A program made the translations under genes and the position numbers. From contig NW_008705570.1 in assembly GCF_000186865.1 (NCBI RefSeq), positions 557,147 through 621,146 of the forward strand: a stretch of DNA of 64,000 nucleotides, read 5' to 3'. This DNA comes from Aureococcus anophagefferens. Lineage: Eukaryota; Sar; Pelagophyceae; Pelagomonadales; Pelagomonadaceae. Of this stretch, positions 56,257 to 64,000 are shown piece by piece. The first letter of the stretch is position 1. The number at the start of each line of letters is the position of its first letter. A model generated the notes under the pieces. It was given only the letters and a program-made list of their open reading frames with translations, had not been told where the DNA came from and did no database searches.

Positions 56257-58798
56257 CTAGAAGCGGAGGCTGTCGATGGCGCCGACGCCGCCCCCGATCT
56301 TGAAGGGGTTCGTGAAGGGCGCGGGCGGTGCCTTGGCCGGCGGCGCGCCCTCGACGGGCGACGGCGCGTTCGAGGACCGGCGGGCGAGCGGCGCCTCGAG
56401 CGGCGCCTCGTCGTTCTCGTCGGCGACGGGCGGCGCGTCGGGCTCGGGCTCGTAGGCCTCCGCGGGCGCGTCGTAGGCCGGGCTCGGGGGCCGGGCCGCC
56501 GGGTGGTCGGCGACCGCGTGGGTGTCGAGCTCGTTGCGGAAGGCCACGAGGTCCTCGACGCGCGACGTCAGCGCTTCCTCGCCGTGCGAGTTGGCGATGC
56601 GGAGCGCCAGGTCGAGGGACTCGGGCAGCTCGAGGCGCCGCGCCAGGTCGAAGGCGCGGAGGTAGAGCTGCTGCTTGGCGGCGGCGACGAGCTGGCGGAG
56701 CACCGCGCGGTCGCGCTGGAGGATCGCGTCCGTCGCCGCCTTCGCGAGCGCGTCGGCGTCCAAGGCGTCGCGGTCCGCGTCCTGGGCCGTGGGCGCGTGG
56801 AGCCGGCCGAGCGCGTCGCGCGCGCCCGCGGCGCGCGCGCGCTGGCGCGCGAGCGCCGTCGGCGCGCCGATGGCCGCCTCGGCCTCGCGCGCCGCCGCGT
56901 CCCAGGCCGCGGACGCGTGCGGCTGGCGCAGCGCGAGGCGCTCGAGCACGGGCTTGGCGCCGCGGCAGGGCGGGTAGGGCGCGCCGCCCTTGAGTAGGGC
57001 GCAGTGCACGAAGCCGTGGACGGCGAAGACGGGCCACTCGCGGTCGCCCGCGTTCACGCGTTTCGCCGCCGCGTCCAACGCCGGCGCGAAGCGCCACCCG
57101 AAGTCGTCCACCAGCATCCAGAAGGAGCCCGACGAGTCCTTGGCGAGCAGCACGCCGTCGTCGGTCTTGAAGCCGAGCCACGCGAGCTTCGAGCCGGGCG
57201 GCAGCGGCAGCCGGGAGCCGTCGCCGTTGACGGCGGCCCGGCCCTCGACGTCCAGCACCTGGATCCACACGTCCTGCTGGCCGTCGGCCGTCGGCGACGA
57301 CCGGTGGTAGGCCACGGCCAGGGACCGCTTGTGCGCGCAGCACGCGACCGCGCGGCCCAGCCCGCCGACGACCGCGTCCTCGACGCCGCCGCCGGAGTAG
57401 ATCCGCAGGAGGTCGCGGGACGTCGTCGCGGCGACCCAGTCGTCGCCGGCGGCGAGCGTCGTCGCGAACTCGCCCGGCGGGAGCTTCGCGGACCAGCCGC
57501 CGTCGGACGCCCAGGAACTGAGCGGCCGGAAGTAGAGCTGCGACTCGTCCAGGTCGTCGCCGCCCGTCGCGAAGAACGCGCCGCGCGCGCCGAGCGTGCC
57601 GAGCGTGAAGTCGCGGCGGTCGACGAAGCGCACGACGCGGCCGCGCGCCGCGCCCTCGGCGTAGTGCTCGACCTCGAACGCGAACTCGAGGCCGCCCTCC
57701 TCGGCGCGCGCCGTCACGGAGCCGCGGTGCGACCAGTGGAGGAAGCGCGCGGCCGTCTCCTCCTCGGCGACGGTGGACGACACCATGAAGGGCGGCTGGA
57801 AGGGCACGGTCGGCGGCGGCGCGGCCACCGGGACCGCGAAGGGGTCCGCGTCCGGCTCCGCGCCGTCGTCCGCGAAGCTCTCCGCGTCCATGGGCGCCGG
57901 CTCGTCGAGGTCCCGGTCGCCGACGATGACGTCGTCCGTGGGCTCGTTGGCTTCCAACGGCGACAGGGACAGGTCGTCGTCGGAGTCGACCTGGACCTTC
58001 TTCTTCTTCTTCCGCGAAGGCTGGGGCATCATGTCGACGAGGTCCTCCTCGTCGGAGATCTCCCCCGCCGCGTCCTCGATGAGGCGCTTCCGCGGGGAGG
58101 CGTCTTCCTCGTCGTCTTCTTCTTCTTCTTCGTCGGCGCCGACGACGCCCGCGACGGCGAGCGCGCCGTCCGCGGACGCGAGCACGAGGCTCTCCGCGCC
58201 GCCCGACGAGCAGAACGCGAAGGCCTTGATGGCCAGGTCGCAGCCGTAGATGAGGATGGGCGCGCCCGTGGCCACGTCCCAGACGGAGACGTTGCGCTCC
58301 GCGGAGACCGCGGCGCAGAGCGTGCCCGCCGCGTTCCAGCAGCAGGCGACGAGCGGCGCCTTGAAGAGCGTCGCCTGGTCGTCGTCGCAGAAGACGCCCT
58401 GGGCCTCGGCGGCCCAGTCGGCGCCGGCGGGCGTGCGCGGGAGCAGCGTGAGCTCCGGGCGGCCCGGCGCCGCGAGCCACGACGAGCTCGCGGCCGGTCG
58501 ACGAGGCCGCGCCGTCGTAGACGCGGACGACGCCCGCGTCGTCGCCGACGACGACGGCGCCGTCGGCGCGCACCGCCACGGCGCTGATCTCGCCCTCGAG
58601 GTCGTCGGGCTCGAAGGTCGCCGCGGCCTTCTCCGCCAGCCCGTCGGCGCCGCCCGTGCCGCCGGCCTCGGCGTGCACGGCCGCGCCGTCGCAGAAGACG
58701 ACCTTGCTCGTCGCGTTGGCCACGAGCGCGACGCGGCCAGAGGAGTTGATGACGTCGTCGCACCACTCGTCGGAGCCGAACGTCAGTTCGAGCGCCAT
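56257..58798 (-). CDS. CTF4: CTF4/AND-1 (WDHD1) replisome adaptor, one-base frame break
   Basis: The start is the ATG at 58798. The N-terminal WD40 blades are visible (SGRVALVANATSKVVFCDG, EISAVAVRADGAVVVGDDAG, VRVYDG). Near 58500 the frame must shift by one base to continue ELTLLPRTPAG, LVACCWNAAGTLCAAVSAE, NVSVWDVATGAPI. After an acidic, Lys-rich linker (RKKKKKVQVDSDDD) comes the SepB-like second propeller (RFLHWSHRGSVTARAEEG, VRFVDRRDFTLGTLGARGAF). A helical bundle follows (LYLRAFDLARRLELPESLDL). This order defines CTF4/AND-1, which couples the CMG helicase to polymerase alpha. About 846 aa if the frame is repaired. Confidence 0.83.
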
Positions 58799-59417
58799 GG
58801 TGCACTCGCAGCGGACGAGGTCGTGTTTGAAAGCTTGTACGTCTCGTTTCGGCGCGCGCGCGCGACGAGGCGGGTCGAGGCCTTGGAGGAACGACTCGAA
58901 GGCTCGATGAGAGCGTCTGAACTCCTGCGGACGACGCTCGTCGCAGTCGGGCTCTACGACGAGCAAGTCTGCTTTGAATGAGAGCGCTCGAGCGCCAACG
59001 GAGAGCCCTCCGATCTGGCCGGGGGTCTCTCGTGTCTCGTGCATTCGAGGTCCTGAGAGGCCTCCTGAGCGCGACGCAAGGTACCAGCCTGAGACTACTG
59101 GAGCGCACGAGCTCGCCTCGTCGCGTGCGTGCCGCCCGCCCGCCTGGCCGAGCATCGAAGCTGATTCAATTTCGCGCCGCGGCCGTCGTGATGGTGATTG
59201 TGTGGCCGACGCTCGTAGACACGGTCCGACAGCCGCGCCCGCGCCGCTGCATTCGCCCCGATCCACGACCACGGCTCGCGGGCGACGGCTTCGTAGTGAA
59301 CGCCAGCTCTCAACCAAGACCTCAACAACAAAAAAACTAGATCGGCGAGCCATCGAAGCAGCCGCCTCGCCGTGTCACCCACGTCCGCCTCCTCCATCCA
59401 CGCGTCGAACCTCGATC
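58799..59417. promoter_or_regulatory. Divergent intergenic region, CTF4 and triosephosphate isomerase
   Basis: These 619 bp separate the two start codons. The stretch has moderate GC, an A-run (ACAACAAAAAAACTAG near 59325-59340) and a Cys/Arg-coding-like middle without a supported gene. Both promoters should lie here. Confidence 0.35.
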
Positions 59418-60338
59418 ATGTCTGCCTCCAAGCTCTCCTTCAGCCTCTCGCGCGTCGCGTCGGCGCGCCTCGGCGCCGTGCGCGGCATGGCCCGCAAGCC
59501 CATCGTCGGCGGGAACTGGAAGTGCAACCCGGCGACGGCGTCGAGCCTGCCGGAGCTCGTGTCCAACTTCGACGGCTGCGCGGCCTACCTCGACAAGTGC
59601 GACGTCTACGTCTGCCCGTCGAACCTCCACGTCGCCCTCGTCAAGGACTCCTTCAAGCCCGGCGCGGCCGCGGCGTCCAAAAATCTTTGGAGGACGCGCC
59701 TATAGAAACGCGCGTTTCCTCCCTCCGCAGGCATCAAGGTCGCGCCGCAGAACTGCAACTTCGGCGGCTGCGGCGCCTACACGGGCGAGATGGCCGTGGA
59801 CCAGGTCAAGGACATGGGCATGGACACGGTGCTCATCGGCCACAGCGAGCGCCGCGGCGAGTTCGGCCTGCCCACGCCGGCGGAGTCGAACGCGCTCATG
59901 GCCACCAAGCTCGCGTACATCCTCGAGCACGGCCTCTCCTGCGTCTTCTGCATCGGCGAGCCGTTGCCCATCCGCGAGCAGGGCATCGACGCCGTCCTCG
60001 CCGAGTGCGTGAGCCAGCTCGAGGACATCGTTCCCATCCTCAAGGGCCTCGAGGACAAGTCGCGCGTCGTCATCGCCTACGAGCCCGTCTGGGCCATCGG
60101 CACGGGCGTCACGGCGTCGCCCGAGCAGGCCCAGGAGACGCACAAGGCCATCCGCGACTGGATCGCCGGCGCCGTCGACCAGAAGACCGCCGACGAGATC
60201 CGCATCCAGTACGGCGGCTCGGCGAACGCGGCCAACGCGCCGGACCTCTCCGCCATGCCCGACATCGACGGCTTCCTCGTCGGCGGCGCGTCCATGAAGG
60301 CCGAGTTCGTCGACATCGTCGCCGCCATCGCCAAGTAG
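59418..60338 (+). CDS. TPI: Triosephosphate isomerase with organelle presequence
   Basis: Exons 59418-59661 and 59731-60338 join in frame (283 aa) over a 69-bp GC-AG intron. The conserved segment KPGIKVAPQNCNFGGCGAYTGE spans the junction (shown in part) and proves it. The leader MSASKLSFSLSRVASARLGA is an amphipathic mitochondrial or plastid presequence. Catalytic residues are present: Lys in GGNWKCN, His in IGHSERR, Glu in YEPVWAIGTG, and the phosphate loop IQYGGSANAAN. The enzyme interconverts dihydroxyacetone phosphate and glyceraldehyde 3-phosphate. In stramenopiles the lower half of glycolysis is often mitochondrial, which fits the leader. Confidence 0.95.
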
Positions 60339-60427
60339 GGTAGCGCGGGCTCCCCCGTCGCTCCGCGCGGCCGGCGCGTCACCTCGGCCCTCCCCGGGAT
60401 CGGTAATCATACCCCTCGTGCGTGTAT

Positions 60428-61597
60428 CTACTCCGGGGCCTTAATTTCAGGGAAGTCGTCGTCGTCGGAGTCGTCCTCCGGTGGGCTCGGGGCCTCCGGC
60501 GGCGCGGCCGCGCCGCCGTCCGCGTCGTCGCAGCCGGCCATGGCCAGCGCCGTGTGGAACATGCCGTGGAACATGGCCGCGTGCGGGAAGGCCGTCGGCG
60601 GCTCGGCGACGGCCCGCGGCGGCAGCGGCGCGGCCCGGAGCCCGTGCGCGAACAGGACGTTCGCGAGGGCCGAGCGGTCCGCGTCGCGGTCCTGGAAGAC
60701 GAGCTTGAGGTGGAGGTGGATGACCAGGCCCTCGAGCGTCGAGCCCGGCGCGAGCTCCTCGACGGCCATGAGGTCGTCCTCGCACTCGATCGCCGCGTCG
60801 AACGCGCCGGGAAACGCCGCCGCGCGCGCGGCCGCGCCGTTGAGCGCCGCGGCGGCCTTGAGCGCGTCCGCGGCCTCGGCGTCCCGGCGCAGGAGGTGGA
60901 GCGCCGCCGCGCGCGCGAAGGCGGGGACGGCCCGCTCCGTCGCGAAGGGCGCCAGGAAGTCCGCCACGCCGTCGAGCCCCTCCTCGAAGCCCAAAGCGAA
61001 GTCGACGGCCGCGAAGGCCGCGCCGCTCAGGTCGCGCGCGTCGGCGCAGAGCGCCTCCTGGCACAGGTCCAGCGCCGCCTGGCAGCGGCCGCGGCTCGCC
61101 TCGTCGCGCGCCAGGTCCACGAGGCTCGCGACGAAATCCGCGCCGCCGTCGACGGCCTCGGCCAAAGCGCCGCCGTATTTCTCGAACGCGTCGACGCCGA
61201 CCTTGTCCGCGTGGTGGTCCTTCGTCTTCGCCGCCTCGACCTCGTCCCAGGGCCGCGCCGCGCCGCGGAGCTTCCACGTCTCGGGCCCGCCCTTCTTTCG
61301 CCGCTTCCGCGCCTCGTCCGTCTCGGGAGAGGGCGGCGCGACGTAGTTCGCGTAGCGCTCCCGGCCCCGCGCGACGTTGCGCTCGAGCCGCACGCGCTGC
61401 AGCCGGTCCAGCTGCTTGACCTTGGCCGCCGCCGAGTCGCGCGCCAGCACCTGGGCCCCGTAGCGCGTCTTCGGCGCGTCCTCGAGCAGCTCCGCCTTCT
61501 CCTCGGCGTTGTCCGGCCCGACGACGTTCTCCCGCTTCGGCTTCTGCCACGAGCTCTTCTTCGCGGCGCGGTTGTTCTTCGTCTTGCCCTTGGCCAT
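60428..61597 (-). CDS. Basic/helical protein of unknown function
   Basis: The protein is 389 aa from the ATG at 61597. It begins very basic (MAKGKTKNNRAAKKSSWQKP), followed by a helical charged region (AEEKAELLEDAPKTRYG, KVKQLDRLQRVRLERN). A helical-repeat-like domain occupies the middle (CQAALDLCQEALCADARDL, FADRAVPAFARAAALHLLRR-type helices, pairwise like TPR). The C-terminus is acidic (PPEDDSDDDDFPEIKAPE). The basic N-terminus suggests nuclear or nucleolar location. I do not recognise a family. Confidence 0.65.
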   Translation of the reverse strand: MAKGKTKNNRAAKKSSWQKPKRENVVGPDNAEEKAELLEDAPKTRYGAQVLARDSAAAKVKQLDRLQRVRLERNVARGRERYANYVAPPSPETDEARKRRKKGGPETWKLRGAARPWDEVEAAKTKDHHADKVGVDAFEKYGGALAEAVDGGADFVASLVDLARDEASRGRCQAALDLCQEALCADARDLSGAAFAAVDFALGFEEGLDGVADFLAPFATERAVPAFARAAALHLLRRDAEAADALKAAAALNGAAARAAAFPGAFDAAIECEDDLMAVEELAPGSTLEGLVIHLHLKLVFQDRDADRSALANVLFAHGLRAAPLPPRAVAEPPTAFPHAAMFHGMFHTALAMAGCDDADGGAAAPPEAPSPPEDDSDDDDFPEIKAPE

Positions 61598-61817
61598 CGT
61601 GCAGCAGCCGCTGGCACTTGAGCAGGCGGGCGATGGACCAGCGGCGTCGAGTCGTCGACTGCTCGTTGCCGGCATCATCGGCATCGTGCAAAGCGGACAG
61701 CATGATCTGAGAGCATGGTTCTCGCGCTCGCAGCTCCGCGACTGAGCTGACTCTCCAGCAACGACTCTCGCGACGCGCAGCAGGAGCTTGTTCCAAAAGC
61801 GCTCCGCGCTGCAATAG

Positions 61818-62708
61818 ATGCGCTTCCTCCTCATCGCTCGCCTCGCCGTCGCGGCGGCCGTGGCCGCGGCGCTGCGGCCGCCGGCGCGCCGCGCCGTGCG
61901 CATGGACGTCGTCGAGGGCTTCGCCGGCGCGTCGCGGCTCATCGGCGAGGGCGTGCTGCCGGCCGACGTGCCGCTGGAGCCGGCGCCGCTCAACGCCGTG
62001 TCGGTCTTCGCCGCGGCGCTCGTCGCCGCCGCCGCCGCGGCCGTCTCCGTCGCGCGGGCCTTCGAGCCGAACCCCGACGCGCGCGCGCTCCTCGACGGCG
62101 GCGCGCCGGCGACGCTGTTCCGCGAGGCCGCGCCCTACTACGTCGTGCGCTGGCGCGTCGCGAAGACGACGACGTACGAAGGCCTCGGCTCGCGCGCGGA
62201 GGTCGCCGAGGGCGGCGCGGACAACAGCGTGCGCTGCTCCTCGCTCGCCGAGGCGAACGCGCTGTCGAGGCGCCTCGCGAAGCAGCTCCCGGGCCTCGCG
62301 ACGCGGACCTTCAAGATCACGGGCGCGGCCGTCGTCGCCCTCGCGCCCGGCGGCGGCGCGGACGCGGCGTCGGCCGAGGACGCCTGGGTCGGCGACTACT
62401 CCGACGTCGTGCGGGCGGCCGTCGACGACCGGCGGACGGCGCCGGTCGTGCCGCCGCAGCAGGTCTGGGACGACCTGCTCCAGGCCGACGCCGAGGCCGA
62501 GGCGGAGGCCGCGAGAACGGACGTCGACCGCGCGTGGTCCGAGTACGTCGCGTCGCTGCGCGTCACCGAGGAGCTGGACGTGACCGTCATCGGCGGCGAG
62601 GGCGGCGCCGCGCCCTGCCGCCTCTGCAACGGCAAGGGCGTGCGGGTCCTCTTCAAGCAGGAGGTGCCCTGCGAGTGGTGCGGCGGCTCGGGGATCGCGC
62701 AGGACTAG
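61818..62708 (+). CDS. Plastid-type protein with DnaJ-like CxxCxGxG zinc finger
   Basis: The protein is 296 aa from ATG 61818. The leader MRFLLIARLAVAAAVAAALRPPARRAVRM combines a signal peptide and an Arg-rich transit-like region. A hydrophobic helix (LNAVSVFAAALVAAAAAAVS) near residue 65 may be a membrane anchor. The C-terminus carries the paired motif CRLCNGKGV and CEWCGGSGIA, the DnaJ-type CxxCxGxG cluster seen in plastid thiol-linked assembly factors such as BSD2 and related proteins. No J domain is present. It may assist folding or assembly of photosynthetic complexes (inference from motif and leader). Confidence 0.72.
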   Translation: MRFLLIARLAVAAAVAAALRPPARRAVRMDVVEGFAGASRLIGEGVLPADVPLEPAPLNAVSVFAAALVAAAAAAVSVARAFEPNPDARALLDGGAPATLFREAAPYYVVRWRVAKTTTYEGLGSRAEVAEGGADNSVRCSSLAEANALSRRLAKQLPGLATRTFKITGAAVVALAPGGGADAASAEDAWVGDYSDVVRAAVDDRRTAPVVPPQQVWDDLLQADAEAEAEAARTDVDRAWSEYVASLRVTEELDVTVIGGEGGAAPCRLCNGKGVRVLFKQEVPCEWCGGSGIAQD

Positions 62709-63152
62709 CGCGTCTCAGGCGCGACCTTACTCGAGCCTGTTGGGTGGTAAGTCCCCGGTCGGACTCGCGCAGGCGTACTTTCAGGGGGCATGGGGATCGG
62801 TGGGTGGCGACGGGCGTTGCTTTCGCGGGTCGCGGGGATGTCTTCACGGCGGGCGTCGCGCGCCCGTTGGAGGCGACGGCGTGCGTGGGGCACGCGTCGC
62901 GCGGCGTAGAGCGCTCACTCGGTCGTGGGCGAACCCGTCGGCGAGGTCGTGGCGGTCGTCGCAGGCCCAGCCAGGCCAAAATTTCCGAACTCCGACTTTG
63001 AATCTTAATGTGCACATCCCCCGCGCCTTCCGCACGCCTCCGGGGGGTTTAGGGGGCGTCCACGCGGCTCGGCGGGGCGTTAACCCACGCGTAAAGCGGG
63101 ATCGGTAATCTCGCCGATTATGGCCTGGCTGGGCCTGCGACGACCGCTAGGC
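62709..63152. other. Intergenic spacer
   Basis: These 444 bp lie between the DnaJ-type gene and the end of a minus-strand partial gene. I see moderate GC, no tandem repeat, and no supported gene. Confidence 0.35.
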
Positions 63153-63406
63153 CTAGGCGAGGACGTCGTCGTCGTCGTCGTCGCCCATGTCGGAGCCCGG
63201 GGCCTCGGGGCTCTTGTTGCCGCCGCCGTCGTCGAAGGTCATGTACTCGGCCCGGGGCTCGTCGTCGTCGTCGTCCGTCTCGTCGGGCTCGACGAGGAGG
63301 AGCGTCCGCCGCAGTTACAGGTCCTTGTATCACATCCCCAGGTTTCATCTCTGCAGAGTTAGGAGCAGGGTTGCGGAGAGGAACAGGGGGAGGAGGAGGG
63401 TTACGA

Positions 63407-63440
<34 letters not shown>

Positions 63441-64000
63441 GAGGAGGAGGAGGAGAGGCAGCAGCAGCACGTCGCGGATGGCCCTGGCCCGCGGCGGCGC
63501 GCGCGGCGGCGCGCGCGGCGGCGATGAGGTTCTTGTGGCCTTGGCGACCGTGGGCGAGCTGCACGAGCTTGGCGGCCTTCAGGCCACACGGGCGCCTACT
63601 TGCCGGTGGGGGCGGCCGTGGGGGCGGCCGTCGGCGCGCCCGTGGGGGCGGCCGTCGGCGCGCCCGTGGGGGCGGCCGTCGGCGCGCCCGTGGGGGCGGC
63701 CGTCGGCGCGCCCGTGGGGGCGGCCGTCGGCGCGCCCGTGGGGGCGGCCGTCGGGCTGGTCGTGGGAGCCGAGGTTCCCGCCGCGGTGGGCGCGCCCGTG
63801 GGGGCGGCCGTCGGGCTGGTCGTGGGAGTCGAGGTTCCCGCCGCGGTGGGCGCGAGGTTCGTGGGAGCCGAGGTTTCCGCCGCGGTGGGCGCGCCCGTGG
63901 GGGCGGCCGTCGGGCTGGTCGTGGGAGCCGAGGTTTCCGCCGCGGTGGGCGCGCCCGTGGGGGCGGCCGTCGGGCTGGTCGGGGAGCCGAGGTCCCCCGC
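63153..64000 (-). CDS. 3' part of a repeat-rich protein gene, exon structure unresolved
   Basis: A natural C-terminus reads on the minus strand to a TAG at 63153-63155: LLLVEPDETDDDDDEPRAEY, MTFDDGGGNKSPEAPGSDMG, an Asp run, then VLA. Just upstream, MKPGDVIQGPVTAADA lies one frame away, so a one-base break sits near 63310. Further upstream are KLVQLAHGRQGHKNLIAAAR and a pyrimidine-rich tract with a good acceptor (TAACTCTGCAG). At 63596 the Thr/Pro/Ala repeat array (GAPTAAPT) ends at GGCAAGTAG, a consensus GC donor. The gene probably runs leftward from beyond the right edge. Function is unknown. Confidence 0.4.
63407..63465. repeat. AGC/AGG trinucleotide microsatellite
   Basis: A run of AGC triplets followed by AGG triplets (about nine and six units) lies in what looks like the polypyrimidine tract of an intron on the minus strand. 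Confidence 0.85.
63606..64000. repeat. 24-bp and 60-bp tandem repeats at the right edge
   Basis: About five units of GTGGGGGCGGCCGTCGGCGC (start of a 24-bp unit ending GCCC) are followed by about four units of a 60-bp composite. The composite contains the first half of the 24-mer plus GTCGTGGGAGCCGAGGTTCC and a CGCGGTGGG stretch. One 60-bp unit is internally deleted near 63850. On the minus strand the units encode GAPTAAPT and TSAPTTSPTAAPT, as in mucin-like surface proteins. The plus strand is also open. Confidence 0.85.

Noticed and set aside
54362..59353. A single 1663-codon minus-strand frame
   Set aside because: It runs by chance through CTF4, the antisense of the lipase and EFHB. Domain content shows separate genes, and the lipase lies between them on the other strand.

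Overview
The window is GC-rich nuclear DNA of a compact eukaryotic genome. Spliceosomal introns are visible, convergent genes share stop codons, and divergent genes sit tens to hundreds of bases apart. Eukaryote-only genes include a CASTOR/POLLUX channel, an ERGIC/Erv41-46 protein, a CTF4/AND-1 homologue, EFHB, DNA polymerase eta and an ARL8-type GTPase. Several introns are short transposon-like elements with terminal repeats and exact 8-bp target-site duplications. Introners of this kind are known from the picoalgae Micromonas and Aureococcus. With the GC content, the targeting-type leaders and an organelle-type leader on triosephosphate isomerase, a pelagophyte stramenopile such as Aureococcus is my best guess (inference, not tested).

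Layout. 0-8.3 kb: tail of an unknown gene carrying the first introner, flavin monooxygenase-like, small unknown protein, sulfotransferase-like, 21-bp minisatellite, ARL8-like GTPase, methyltransferase-ankyrin fusion, multi-pass membrane protein. 8.3-24 kb: TPR-JmjC protein, CaaX zinc ribbon, SAP-like protein, RAD51 paralogue, acidic/proline-rich protein, ABCG half-transporter, multi-pass membrane protein, saccharopine-dehydrogenase-like enzyme, aldo/keto reductase, DadA-like oxidase, PARP-type zinc-finger protein. 23.8-25 kb holds no gene I can support. 25-46.3 kb: SHOCT-like protein, secreted/anchored protein, a giant Myb/HSF regulator, ionotropic glutamate receptor, ERGIC protein, mitochondrial carrier, CASTOR/POLLUX channel, polymerase eta, NmrA-like protein, a large basic protein, and a small organelle protein. 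46.7-64 kb: small membrane proteins, an alpha/beta hydrolase, thioredoxin-like protein, metallophosphatase, MsrA, EFHB, class 3 lipase, CTF4, triosephosphate isomerase, an unknown basic protein, a DnaJ-type zinc-finger protein, and a repeat-rich partial gene at the right edge.

Main result. Eight of sixteen introns I could place are introners. Four are copies of one 203-bp element and one (192 bp) is a diverged relative. Three belong to a separate 74-80 bp family. In all eight the intron starts at the first base of the upstream duplicate, which reads GT or GC, and ends at an AG supplied by the element. Removing the intron therefore restores the pre-insertion reading frame. Seven of the sixteen introns are GC-AG, far above the roughly one percent usual in eukaryotes.

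Gene functions are mixed housekeeping (replication and repair, glycolysis, redox, trafficking, ion channels, signalling). There are no operons, so neighbours share promoters rather than pathways. Several genes (RAD51 paralogue, DadA-like, glutamate receptor, CTF4, probably the sulfotransferase and the right-edge gene) contain a one-base frame break. These may be sequence errors or real lesions.
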